From positions 310,001-374,000 of the forward strand of contig QNQO01000546.1 of assembly GCA_003290165.1 (NCBI GenBank): a stretch of 64,000 bases of DNA, given 5' to 3'. Source of the stretch: Berberis thunbergii. Lineage: Eukaryota; Streptophyta; Magnoliopsida; Ranunculales; Berberidaceae. The notes beneath the pieces were generated by a model that saw only the letters and a program-made list of their open reading frames with translations, was not told where the DNA came from and did not search any database. The position numbers and the translations under genes are program-made. Positions 48,001 through 57,369 of the stretch are shown here, in pieces. Numbering within the stretch: the stretch's first letter is position 1; each line of letters starts with the position of its first letter.

Positions 48001-51000
48001 ACAAGGTAACTGATTGTTTGGCCTTCCTTGAAGGGCGTCAAGGGATTACTTGGTTTATTCCCTCTCTTGAGAGAGTAATTAATGAAATTGTCCATGGAGA
48101 CAGACTGCAACTACTGTATAAAAGGGGATAGAGGCTGAGAAGTTGTAGCCATTGTGCTTTTGGTGTTGTTGCTGTCCTAATGAGGAGGTGTTTGTAATCC
48201 CTTGGGAGCTTGTTCCCTTGCATATTTTATTTATTTCGAGGTGGTCCGTCATCCCTAGCTTTGCTTTCATCATCATCATCAAAGCCCATTCCTAATAATT
48301 TCGGGGTCAACTACATGGATTTTGGTACTCCAAGTAACGCAGTCTTTCCACATAGCCACACCTTATCCAAGCTCAATGATGTCTTCATTCACCGCTTTCA
48401 TCCAAGTTTTCAACGGTCGTCCCCTTCGTCTACACCGTCCATTAACTTGCCAATCTAAACATTTTCTAATTGGCGTCATGCTTGGTCTCCTCCACACGTG
48501 ACCAAACCAAGTTAAACGCATTTCTCTAATTTTGTCCTCTATGAGCGCTACAGCTAAGTGTCTCTTAATTCTTTCATTCCTAATTTATCTTTACGGGTTT
48601 TACCACACATCCACCTTAAAATACGTATTTCTGCTACTGTCATCCTATGCGTATATTGTCCCGTGGTAGCCCAACATTCTGAACCGTATAGCATGGCTAG
48701 TCGAACAATTGTCTTATAGCATTTTCCTTTTAGCCTTGCAGGCATCCTTCTATCACATAATACTCCTGACGTCATTCTCCATTTCAGCCAATCAACTTTA
48801 ATCCTATGGTCTACATCTTCTCCAGTAGCCCCATTCTTTTGAATTATAGATCCTAGATATTGAAAAGTCCCACACTCTGGAACCTCCACACCTTTGATCT
48901 CAATTGCATTACTCCTCCCTCGTGATTCACAATCAAAGTTGCACACTAGATACTCCGTCTTCGAACGACTAATTCTAAAACCCTAACTCTCTAAAGCTTC
49001 CCGCCACCTATCTAATTTCTGACCTAAACCTTCACCAATCTCATCCCTAGCTTTGCTTTGCCAAAAAAAAAATTATAAAAATAAAGTAAAAAATAAATGT
49101 ACCTTTGGGGGCATCAGCATCTTCAAGATTCCACCTTGAAGCCACTCCTGAAGATGAACACTCGGCATTAACCACAGCTTCAATGACTTCTCCATTTCTT
49201 GTGATCCTAAAACTGGTTTTGATGTACTTTCATTATCTTCTACATTTGATAATAAGTCTCCTGAATGAGTAGCGTCCTTGTTCCTGGTTCAAAACAAAAA
49301 GAAATAAAAATATGCAGTTCACTAGCCAGAATAATAGGACTATGCATAGAGTTGATTTTGTCAATGTGAAATACCTGTCCACAGCATATAAGTCATTAGT
49401 AGGTTGCTGGAAACTCTTGACGTCTTCGACTATAACAAGTTCGTCATCTTGGCCTCTGATCTCAGATTTGAAGTCCTAACGTAGAAACAACTTTTTAGAA
49501 ATTGGTAATTCTGATTGTGGCATACAACAGATAAATAAGCCTGAGAATATAGATAGATGCTTCCCATCCCACTTTTTAATGACTGAATGCCATGCTTCTT
49601 GGTACCATATTGTATCGTCTACGTAAGGTGTAAAAATCTTCATCTTTTTTAATCTTTTTTTTTTTGCCCTTTTACACCTCCCGCCCACTTTTAACTTTTG
49701 TGTTCCTCTTTTATGTTTGAATAAAGGCAAGTAGTTGACCAATTAGATTGTTAATCACAGTAATGAATATGCGATTATATTTGTATGAAGCCTTGACTGG
49801 GACGATGTGCTACATTTTTAGTTTATTTTTTTGCTTATTTTAACGTTATCAATCTATCTTACAAATCAGAATTGTGTTTTAGGTCAGAGATCAAAGATGA
49901 CTGAGATTGACCAAAACAAAAAACATCTAACGATCCTAGACAATTTCTTATATTTCAATATCTCTTAAACTCTTTCCATTTCTCTTAACTCTCACTTACA
50001 CATTTTCATCTCTCCCGCTTTCAATTTCTCATCTTTCAAGTATAAGTTTATTCTTTTCTTTTATTTATTAAATCTATTTTGACTTGTACACATAAATTTA
50101 CAATGGGCATTTGAGTATTTGTTAGGCAACTATGAAATACATTTTATGTTGTGAATTGAGTGGTTTTGCATTGTACTTTTATGTTTTCCAATTGATTTAT
50201 TGGGTACAGTGTCAATGAGTGCGTTCATGGTGACATAGGCACGGATGGGTTGGCAAGTCATGAGGTTTACCCAAAAATAATATCGTGCCAACGGCATGAG
50301 GGTCACACTAGTTGTTTCTTTAAAAAGGCAAGCCAAAAAGAAAATGTGTAATTATAAAGTAGCATAGTTTCAAATTTTAAAGAACTGGAACAATTTTAAG
50401 GTTCTAAAACAACCAAAAGATAATTTAAGGCAGTGATCCGCCACCGTCAATTCCTTTTTCTCACGATCACTAAAAGTGAGTACTTTTAAATTGGTATGCT
50501 GTAAACTTTTTATATATAATGTTTCTTTATATATTGAGTTTCAAATACTTAATTTTTTCATAATAAAGTTTTCTTCCTTACAGGAAGATGAACCTATCAA
50601 AATTTAGATGACCCATATACTGAGTATCATACCTGACGATATATAAGCACATTAGAGCCATTTATACTTTGGGACCATCCATCAACAATTAACCTATAAG
50701 CTTCATCTCGAGACAGGAAAGATGCAAAGAAGTGCTGCCAAATCAAGAAAAGGGGTAAACATCAATGGAAGATGAATAATACCTTCATTATGACCCGGAA
50801 CACAACAAACTAAGAGCTTAATAAAATAAAATTTAAGATCAAAGAGCAATAGAAGTTTATGGCATGTTTCTGAGAAAGATCACTACATAGATAAAGATTC
50901 ACCACCAATTAAAATCACCTTTTTTCCCCCAGCCACAATTTCTATGGCATTGGGAAAAATTGCTGCTGTCTTTGCTTTCCGAACACATGCGACTTCATGG

Positions 51001-54000
51001 AAAGGGATTGTCTTCTGCAGTATTAAACCATGTTACAAGAATCTCCATTGCTTATTAAAGATTTAGAATGCCATAATTCCAATATCTAAAGATTTACCAC
51101 TATCTAACAACATACATAAAGTAAACAATCTGTGATATTCTTAAAGAAGATATAGTACCAATTCAAACAACAGATATCAGGCAATTCAAATCCAATGCAA
51201 TAGCAATATGGTTTTCCAGTATCTAAACAACATTTCTTCCAGTATATGAACAACATTAGTTGTTGACCAATTTCTCAGGCATAAATGTCACATCATACCA
51301 AAAATACAATGCTGATAAGTACATCCCATGTTTCATTACTTAAAGACGAGGGAAAAAGGACTAAGGCAGAGTTCAGCTTTTTGTGATGTTGTATATAACA
51401 AGGCTAAGATCAATATACAAAGAGGAAGGAACGGAAAAAGAACTGAGGCTCCATAAATAAAACCCCACTTACAAACAACAAACGAACATGAATATGGAGA
51501 CACCCACTGGCAGGGTGACTCAAACCTCCATCATCACACCCCTAAAATCCACAAACTTGTTGAAAATTCTTGTATGAAAAACAAAAGGACCAGTTTTCTA
51601 AGGATCCTTCAGAAGAAATATGAGAGAACAATCTCTAATAAATCTAAAAAGAGACCAAGGAATCCAGGCTCAACATAAACCACCCCAAACACAATAGCCA
51701 CAAAACAATCTCACTAACCAAATGGTAATGAAGGGAAATATGAGAAGCACCTTCGAAACCTTACCACACAAAAAACACAAGCCATGTCGATTTGAATCTC
51801 TTATGAGATAATACCTCCCCTGATGGGAGTCTATCCCAAACGAAGATTGCACAAACCAATCTCACAAGAATGTTAACACAAGAGCTAACAGGAAAAGCAG
51901 TTCACATCCATTCCATATCACCCAGTCACCTTCTATGGGGCCAATCTATGAAGATTAAGATAAATAAGATCCCACGAGAAGTTTTTTGTGTGCCCGATCA
52001 ATGCATCGAGCCATAAGTTTAGTTTTATTCTCTTTGCTAAAGACCACCTCAACGCTTTGAAATTAGAGATGCTCCCCGAGAGTTAGCACCATAGGATGCT
52101 TAGGAAGCCACTTTGACCCTTAAGGATAAATACTTCTTCAATTGAAGGTTGGCCTCGGATACTTGAGAGTCTGAGGCGCTGCAGGGTCCAAAGGGTTTCA
52201 GCTAGTCACAACTGGCTTTGAAGGACACAAGGGAAATTATTTTGTTCACAACAGTATCTACGTAGCACATTTCTGAACTTTTGTACAGTAAATGAGGCCA
52301 AAGAAGAAAGGATGTCCAAGCACATTATAGATAATGACAGATATAATCCATAATCCACACACTGTATCATCTATGAAACATAATATATAAACTAATGCAC
52401 TTAGTAGAACATAAGATAACACAATACCTAATTTGATTGACTAGACTAATCTAGCTGCACAAGTTTATTTATTACACATATCAAGAAACAACTGGACCAA
52501 CATACCTTTGTTTCAAAACCAAATATGTTTGAATAGAAACATATATGATGAGCAAACAAGTACATATGACCCTGCAATTGAAAAGGTAATGTTAGTTAGG
52601 GGAACTCTAACAATGTATAGTTGTACACGATTAAGCAATTTTTCAACTAAAAGTGAGTTGTAGAGAAATATTATCATAAAGCACGTAGTGATTTAGTACA
52701 AAGCTTGATAGCCTTTTTTTTTTATCGGTAAAGCAAATCATTGCTAGAACCAAAAAAGATACAAGGGAGGCTGAGGTACCCTGCAAAAACAAAATATCGC
52801 CTGGAAGAGTAAAATTACAAGTCCAACACTATCTTCTAGTGGACCATGAAATCATCAAAGTGCGAAACCTAAATTCCAAGAACATGTACACCAACAAAAA
52901 ATGTAGCTCTTAATATCTACAACCCTATCATATACTTGAAAAGTCTTCCATTCTGCTCCAACACAATCACCCAGAGAGCAGCAAAAGGAGTAAAGGCCCT
53001 TAACTTTCTACCTTTGAGGAAATGGACCCAATTCTCTAAGAGAAGAAGAGATGTCTCATTTTTACTTTCAATTGTACGACTCATGCAATCCCTGTCTCCC
53101 ATAGAAAGGAAGTTCAAACTGAAAAGGAGAATGGAAAATGAAGTAAAAGATGACTTTCATTAACAATGATGCACTTTTTCTTTCTAAGGTCCTTATTTAA
53201 AATTTCGCTAAGAATCATAGTACACACAAAAAATGACATCCTAGGTGCGTAATCATAATAAGATGCAAGGAGTAACACGATTTGGGATCTGTTACTATAA
53301 AAACAATAAAGCGAATTCTTATAGTATGATCTAATCGAGAATTTACCCAATTTGCCAATCCGGATATGAGAATCACTTCTTTTTTTAAATCAAATAGTAG
53401 CAAAATATATTATGTGACTGAGAAAGTCACAAGGCAAAAAAGAAAGGTTTGTTACAGTTTAAATAAACTCTCCTAACAAAATATATAGACAAGGAAAGTT
53501 ATATGGTACTAGCATTCTTCTTTATTCCCTCAAAAATTCTAAAATTTCCTTCCTTCCAGATAACCCAAACACTAGCTAAGATAACTCTCTTCCAAAGCCA
53601 AGCACCTTTGACCTAAACAACCACATCGAACCCAATTGGAGGCCATTTGGAAAAGGCTAGAAGCTTTTGGGAAGCCAGTAGCAGCTTCAACACATAGAGA
53701 TAGCCAGCTCTGCTTGGAGCAGGAGCATGTGCAAAGATATGATTGATAGACTCCTGCCTTCATAAAAATAACACTCATACGGAGGCCTTCTGTTCAGATC
53801 GTCCACAGTAAAAGATTTTACCATGCCCAAGAGACGAGGTGAAAAAAGTTCACTCCAGGAGAAAGCTCTTTTAACCGGAAAATGTTATGCCCAAACAGAT
53901 ATGGGATGGAAAGCTCTTTTGAGCAATTGAGTTGGCGACCAACTTGAAGTGAAGCTATCTCCAGTAAAAACACCACTTTTGTTGTCACATCTCCAAGTGT

Positions 54001-56708
54001 CCTCCTGATCATTAGGACTTAGTAACTGAAGGCACTCCAGCAATAAGCTCAGTTCCTCAACCTCCAAATCTCTGATAACTCTTCTCAATCCTAAGTTTCA
54101 ATTATTTAAAGGCGGCGACTACACCACACCACCATTTCCTCTCTCTCACACCAATCTACTCTCTCACACCACCTACTTTCTTTCTCACATCACCATACTT
54201 TCTCACACCACCTATATAAACAAAAACCATCCATTTTTTTCCCTCACCATTCAAATCGACAATGGCTCCTCCCTCCCCCACTCGAAATCTTTTGCAAATC
54301 TCTACCCACACTCAAATCTCCTCCCTTCCTCGAAAACTCTCAAAATCCCTTCAAAGTCGAAACCCTTAAATCCAAACTCAATAAAATGCATAAATTAACA
54401 TAACAGAAAAACTAAACTCAAAACAAAAAAAAACACAAAACAGGTAGCTTTCAACCAATTTAAACCTTCAACTGAGACCAGTTCTCAACCTCATCAAAGC
54501 ACAAATATTGTAGTACTCTAACTTATCTAATAAACACAACTTGAATCACTTGAAAATGTTATGAAATGACCAAGTTATGGTCATTTTACTAAAGTCGCGC
54601 AAATCTGTCTCGCCTTGAAAATGTTTTGAAATGAGCAAGTTATGTCATTTTACAATTTCCTGTTCGCATTGTGCAATGAGAGGTATCCCAGATATCCCGA
54701 AGTGCACTCTGCGTACAGAAATTTTTTTCGAGAGATTGCGTGACTTTAGTAAAATGACCATAACTTGCTCATTTCAAAACATTTTTAAGTGATTCAAGTT
54801 GTGTTTATTAGATAACTCGGAATACTATAACTTGTGTTTTAATCAACTTGAGAATAGATCTCGATCAAGCACATAAGTTAGCTGAAAGTCAGGAACACTA
54901 TCCCGTTTTCATTTTTCGGACAGATTTGCGTGACTTAGTAAAATGACCATAACTTGCTTATTTCAAAACATTTGTGTTTTGATCAACTTGAGAATCGGTC
55001 TCGATCGAGCACATAAGTTGGCCGAAAGTCAAGAACACTATCTCATTTTCATTGCAAGACAGATTTGCGCGACTTTAATAAAATGATCATAACTAGCTCA
55101 TTTCAAAATATTTTCAAATGATTCAAGTTGTGTTTATTAGATAACTCATAGAACTACAACTTTCATGTTTTGATGAACTTGAGAATCAGTCTCAATTGAG
55201 GGTTTAAATTGGTCGAAAGTTACCCTGTTTTGCATTTAATTCGTTTTGAGTTTGGATTTCTCTGTTATGCATATTTATTGGTGATGTAAGAAAGTAAATA
55301 AAAAAATAAGAAAAAAAAAAAAAACCTCAATGGTGGTGTGGGTCATTGCTTTATTTAAACTGCCCACAATACCTTGAACATCTCAGTTACTGAAATATTT
55401 TTCTTGAAGGAAAGTCTAATAATGCTAACTTAAAGGAGACCAATGTCCAAGTGTCATTCCAGTAACCAATGTTTTAAAAACAAAATTTTAATACTAAGAC
55501 GTTCAAGCTTATTTCAATGTGAAGCGGCAAAACCTATGCAAAACAAGGCGTAACGAGGTGTACACCTCGATTTTTTCCGGAAAAGGAAAATGATGAAAAT
55601 ATATGAAAAAATCATAACAAATTGAAAAAAAAAAAAAAAAAGTATGAAGCCATCATCCATGCAAGAGATAACATGTAACCAATATAGAAGTAGTTAACAT
55701 ATAAAAGAATAATCATCGTGCACAATTGCACATTATAACCAACATTCATCTCAGAAGCACGGAAGCGAGTTTTGGTTGTTTCGCATCAATCGCCATTTAA
55801 AAAGTGCCAGAAACCAATTCTATTTCCTTTCTCAAAGAGGACAAGATATGTCTTTCAAACTGTGGCTTGAGGTTCAGAATAGCATAACACCAGCACAACC
55901 ATAAGGCGCTGGGAGTTTTGGTGTACCATCCTCTTTCAAGAAGATCATACTTCCCTTGAATGATTGTCCTCCATAAAGCACCCTCTTCTTGACCAATCCG
56001 CTAGATCCATTTGGAGAGAAGAGCTTGATTGAAATGCCTGATCCTTCTAATTCAAGACTCCCATCAGTCCTAGGTGTAGAAAGATCTCTACTATTCACCA
56101 AGTGCATAGACTTGTGAGTGTTATCAATTCCCCAAAAGAAGTTCCATCATATCTTTGCAATATCATATTTCCTCTTCCAAACTTAGAAATATATTTCCTC
56201 TTCCAAAATGCGAGCCTGCTTCACTCTATCAATAATGGGCTACCACACATCTTTTGTATTTGGCACCAAGGGGCCCAAGTAATTGCAAGGGAGCTTCCCT
56301 TCTCTACAATTCAGGACAAGAACCAATTGCTCAAACAAAGGAACATCACCTACTGGAAACAGAGTAGGTTCTTTGAAATTGATTCCCAGCCTAGAAACAA
56401 CCTCAAAGCAAAATATAATAGTGTTCACTACATTGATTTGCTCAAAAGAAGGCTCAAACCAAGATATGAGAATCTTGGAGCATATTAGATGTAAATAAAT
56501 AAACAAACACAAAAAGGGTTTTATGTAATATATAATATTCTCATTTAGCATACATCTGTCTTGACGAAGAGAAAGTACTGAAGTCTGGAGCTACCATAAT
56601 GCATAACATGAAGTCATATAACTTCAAACAATCACACAAATGGGTAATACAAGTTACCTGGAGAAGGATACTCTCTTGAAACGCACAATTGAAGTCTTGA
56701 ACAAGCAC
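31742..56708 (-). CDS. VAD1: GRAM-VASt domain membrane protein, VAD1-like, 16 exons over 25 kb, 5' exons missing
   Basis: Exons (minus): 56708-56658, 52571-52506, 51014-50919, 50734-50633, 49475-49375, 49283-49103, 47554-47514, 47376-47289, 47112-47026, 46757-46703, 39857-39791, 36956-36860, 33032-32971, 32875-32833, 32690-32389, 31981-31742. All have AG acceptors and GT donors, and codon phases join at every junction except for one shift inside the 49283-49103 exon. Order: GRAM domain (lipid binding), acidic linker, VASt domain (StART-like lipid-transfer fold), one membrane helix, C-terminal coiled coil. This is the layout of Arabidopsis VAD1, a regulator of cell death; a related GRAM-VASt paralogue is possible. 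About 560 residues are present; the N-terminal exons upstream of [10 protein letters not shown] were not found. Introns up to 6.8 kb are filled with transposons. Confidence 0.85.
32098..32146 (-). repeat. RTE-type LINE 3' tail fragment
   Basis: On the minus strand it reads CCGAAAATATCGGGAATGGG, CTTTGATGATG and further TGA units, the same terminus as the RTE copy at 48268. It lies in the last intron of the VAD1-like gene. Confidence 0.65.
33033..34380. other. Intron sequence of the VAD1-like gene, unrecognised
   Basis: This begins the 3.8-kb intron. An open plus-strand frame at 33224-33622 (132 codons) has no recognised domain and a hydrophobic stretch ([13 protein letters not shown]). It could be a captured fragment or chance. 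Confidence 0.35.
34415..34444 (+). repeat. Helitron-like 3' terminus
   Basis: The hairpin GTGCCAATGGCAC is followed 10 bases later by CTAG and then T, the usual 3' end of plant Helitrons. The 5' TC end was not located. A matching end is at 50284-50311. Confidence 0.55.
34445..35958. other. Intron sequence, nothing recognised
   Basis: AT-rich intron of the VAD1-like gene. No exon, transposon border or RNA gene was recognised. A related 45-bp block (CCTATGAATA/CCTATGAAGA...ATATGGTCAAC) occurs twice at about 34690 and 34780. Confidence 0.4.
35959..36471. mobile_element. PIF/Harbinger-like MITE
   Basis: The ends GAGCATCTCCAATGG and GAGCATCTCTAATGG (inverted) bound 513 bp, flanked by TAA on both sides (35956-35958 and 36472-36474). 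This terminus and the 3-bp TWA duplication are typical of Harbinger-type MITEs. AT-rich interior without coding capacity. It lies in an intron. Confidence 0.8.
36860..47554 (-). CDS. VAD1: VASt-domain exons of the VAD1-like gene
   Basis: Six exons: [85 protein letters not shown] and [15 protein letters not shown] through [12 protein letters not shown]. Phases match at each junction. The 6.8-kb intron between the fourth and fifth holds a LINE, plastid fragments and an LTR element whose edge lies only about 50 bp from the fifth exon. Confidence 0.9.
37490..37880 (-). pseudogene. LINE 3' fragment (zf-RVT region)
   Basis: Minus frames give [18 protein letters not shown], the Cys/His motif after the RT domain of plant L1 elements, and then [12 protein letters not shown]. 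Two stops interrupt it. It lies in the intron between the exons at 39857 and 36956. Confidence 0.75.
39905..41678 (-). mobile_element. Non-autonomous LTR retrotransposon, family copy 2
   Basis: Right LTR 41401-41678 starts TGTAAACGAGTT on the minus strand and ends CTGTCA next to a primer-binding site TGATATCAGAGCC. The shortened left LTR (39905-40097) shares the CTCAAGCCTTATTTATA and CTAATGGCTTCTTTG blocks. TAAAA occurs on both outer sides and may be the 5-bp duplication. The interior (CTCCCTGGGTTGAAAAGCTC onward) matches copies 1 and 3; no pol genes. It sits in an intron of the VAD1-like gene, close to the exon at 39857. Confidence 0.82.
41401..41678 (-). repeat. 5' LTR of family copy 2
   Basis: It begins TGTAAACGAG and ends CTGTCA on the minus strand, before the Met-tRNA-type primer site at about 41385-41398. 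Confidence 0.75.
42395..43130 (+). pseudogene. LINE RT C-terminal fragment
   Basis: Plus frames read [27 protein letters not shown], then [15 protein letters not shown], the order found after the RT core of plant L1 elements. Stops and frame changes are frequent. It lies in the largest intron of the VAD1-like gene. Confidence 0.72.
43742..43935 (-). pseudogene. petB: Plastid petB fragment in nuclear DNA
   Basis: On the minus strand the sequence encodes [40 protein letters not shown] and [12 protein letters not shown], the middle of plastid cytochrome b6, with several substitutions relative to the conserved protein. The bases before it no longer match, so it is a truncated nuclear copy of plastid DNA. 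Confidence 0.88.
43936..45094. other. Unassigned sequence between plastid fragments
   Basis: Apart from the 23S piece, I could not assign this stretch. Some of it (44740-44870, ATCTTCGGCGCAAGAAGAAG) may also be organellar but I could not name a gene. Confidence 0.35.
44206..44283 (-). pseudogene. Plastid 23S rRNA fragment
   Basis: CTTCACAGACATGTCTACTT and CACCGAGCCTCTCTCCGA match the complement of plastid 23S rRNA. After GCGGTGCCCA the similarity ends. It is too short to be a functional rRNA. Confidence 0.8.
45095..45267 (+). pseudogene. rpoC1: Plastid rpoC1 fragment
   Basis: The plus strand encodes [40 protein letters not shown] and HRLGI, a conserved region of the plastid RNA polymerase beta' subunit ahead of its metal-binding motif. 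It ends at a stop codon immediately before the trnL fragment. Confidence 0.9.
45268..45312 (+). pseudogene. Plastid trnL(UAA) 3' end and adjoining spacer
   Basis: GGTTCAAGTCCCTCTATCTC matches, with one change, the 3' end of the plastid trnL(UAA) 3' exon; the following AAAAA spacer resembles the trnL-trnF spacer. It is fused directly to the rpoC1 piece, which never happens in a plastid genome. Confidence 0.72.
45321..45382 (-). pseudogene. Plastid 16S rRNA fragment A
   Basis: CACGTGTGTTGCCCAGGGCA and GGGGCATGATGACTTGACAT match the complement of plastid 16S rRNA around position 1200. Confidence 0.87.
45833..45878 (-). pseudogene. Plastid 16S rRNA 3'-end fragment B
   Basis: AAAAGGAGGTTATTCAGCCG and CACCTTCGAGTAC match the complement of the 16S rRNA 3' end, including the anti-Shine-Dalgarno complement AGGAGG. 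Confidence 0.8.
45879..46702. other. Intron sequence, nothing recognised
   Basis: Between the plastid fragments and the VASt exon at 46757-46703. No exon, repeat border or organellar match was recognised. Confidence 0.4.
48268..49040 (-). mobile_element. 5'-truncated RTE-type LINE with 19-bp target duplication
   Basis: On the minus strand an open segment (48946-48554) encodes [36 protein letters not shown] and [16 protein letters not shown], the C-terminal RT region of plant RTE elements. The 3' end is GGGCTTTGATGATGATGATG, an RTE-type trinucleotide tail. Identical 19-bp flanks, TCATCCCTAGCTTTGCTTT, lie at 48249-48267 and 49041-49059. It is inserted in an intron of the VAD1-like gene. Confidence 0.92.
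49103..49475 (-). CDS. VAD1: Linker exons of the VAD1-like gene, with a one-base frame shift
   Basis: Exon 49475-49375 encodes [19 protein letters not shown]. The next exon starts in phase ([13 protein letters not shown]) but must end in another frame (NLEDADAPK) to join the VASt exons. A missing A in the run at 49195-49197 would explain it. Acidic linkers between GRAM and VASt are normal. This is either a real disabling mutation or a homopolymer sequencing error. Confidence 0.75.
49476..50632. other. Intron sequence with a Helitron-like 3' end
   Basis: The intron between the exons at 50734 and 49475 contains CGTGCCAACGGCATG followed by CTAG at 50308-50311. The rest is AT-rich without recognised features. 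Confidence 0.45.
50284..50311 (+). repeat. Helitron-like 3' terminus
   Basis: Hairpin TGCCAACGGCA, an 11-base gap and CTAG followed by T. It is the same design as the end at 34415-34444, differing at several bases, so both probably belong to one Helitron family. No 5' end or Rep/helicase gene was found. Confidence 0.5.
50633..56708 (-). CDS. VAD1: GRAM-domain exons of the VAD1-like gene
   Basis: Four exons encode [54 protein letters not shown] and [20 protein letters not shown]. This is a complete GRAM core with the family motifs ICFYSNIFG and [11 protein letters not shown]. The 4.1-kb intron between the first two exons holds LINE fragments and a foldback element. Confidence 0.88.
51440..52230 (-). 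pseudogene. Weak LINE zf-RVT-like fragment
   Basis: A minus frame near 51870-51780 reads [18 protein letters not shown] and [11 protein letters not shown], resembling the region before the terminal Cys/His motif of plant L1 elements. The match is short and frameshifted. Confidence 0.45.
53500..54100 (-). pseudogene. LINE 3' fragment
   Basis: Minus frames encode [38 protein letters not shown] and [13 protein letters not shown], which follow the pattern of the post-RT region of plant L1 elements (W-x-P-D-x-S-G-x-F-S-V-K-S). Frames shift several times. Confidence 0.72.
54095..55375. mobile_element. Foldback-type element with internal repeats
   Basis: The left part (54375-54600) recurs inverted at about 55070-55270, down to the AAAACAGGTAGCTTTC/GAAAGTTACCCTGTTTT and AACATAACAGA/TCTCTGTTATGC blocks. 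Near the outer ends are inverted copies of CACACCACCATT. The block GTAAAATGACCATAACTTGC occurs at 54749 and 54938, diverged at about 55076 and inverted at about 54571. No coding capacity; inserted in the first recognised intron of the VAD1-like gene. Confidence 0.68.
55865..56500 (-). pseudogene. LINE RT fragment
   Basis: Minus frames give [16 protein letters not shown], then [18 protein letters not shown], and, in a third frame, [20 protein letters not shown]. These are the consecutive post-RT motifs of plant L1 elements, with a deletion between the second and third. The open frame at 56107-55874 is this same fragment read out of frame, not a separate gene. Confidence 0.78.
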
Positions 56709-57011
56709 CTATAGGGTGAGACAAAGTAAATCAACAAATATATAATTTAAAGTTATAAACAAGCTCCGTAATTAAATGTCACAGACTAAATGCATCTCAA
56801 TAAACTGTATAATTTACGCTAGTTGTTTTAGGTGCAAGTGTATCAAAATAATTACAAGTTACAGAAAACAAGACAAAAAGAGGTGTGCAAAGATGTAAAG
56901 CAATTTCCAAGTAAAACACTATGAAATTTACCATAGAAGTTGATAAATGATTGTATGTTTCACTTGATGAAATGGAGCAAATGAAATTTACTGAGGAAAT
57001 TCGAAAATTAG
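56709..57011. other. Sequence upstream of the first recognised VAD1-like exon
   Basis: It starts with the acceptor CTATAG and reads as intron. No exon for the segment before the GRAM domain was found here or up to 58440. Confidence 0.45.
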
Positions 57012-57369
57012 GGTGAAAATCAAACCGAACCGACTTTGATCGATTTCAAAATTTTCAAACCAAAACCGAACCAACCATTAACAAAATCAAACCGAACCGA
57101 AACCAAACCGATTCTAATTTATGCAAACCGTAACCGAACCAAACTGACTAAAACCGAACCAAAAGACTATTTTAAACATATTATGCTATTTTTATATAAA
57201 ATATATGTTATATATATTCGGTCGGTTCGGTTTTGTTGGTTAAAATCACATAGAAACCGAAAACCGAACCGACCACTTCGGTTTTGAATTTTTTAAAACC
57301 GAACCGAACTTAAATTGAACTGATCGATTCGATCGGTTTAATCATTTTGGTCGGTTTTTTGTTCAACCC
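57012..57369. mobile_element. Short Mutator-like repeat rich in CGGTTCGG
   Basis: The ends AGGGTGAAAATCAAACCGA and AGGGTTGAACAAAAAACCGA (inverted) enclose about 360 bp of ACCGAACC/CGGTTCGG repeats. Flanking bases (TTCGAAAAT and ATCGGAAAC) may be a decayed duplication. Same type as 22575-23714 and 59769-60660. Confidence 0.6.

Noticed and set aside
55874..56107. 78-codon minus-strand frame first read as an unknown protein
   Set aside because: Another frame of the same bases gives the LINE motif [20 protein letters not shown], so this is an out-of-frame reading of a LINE relic.
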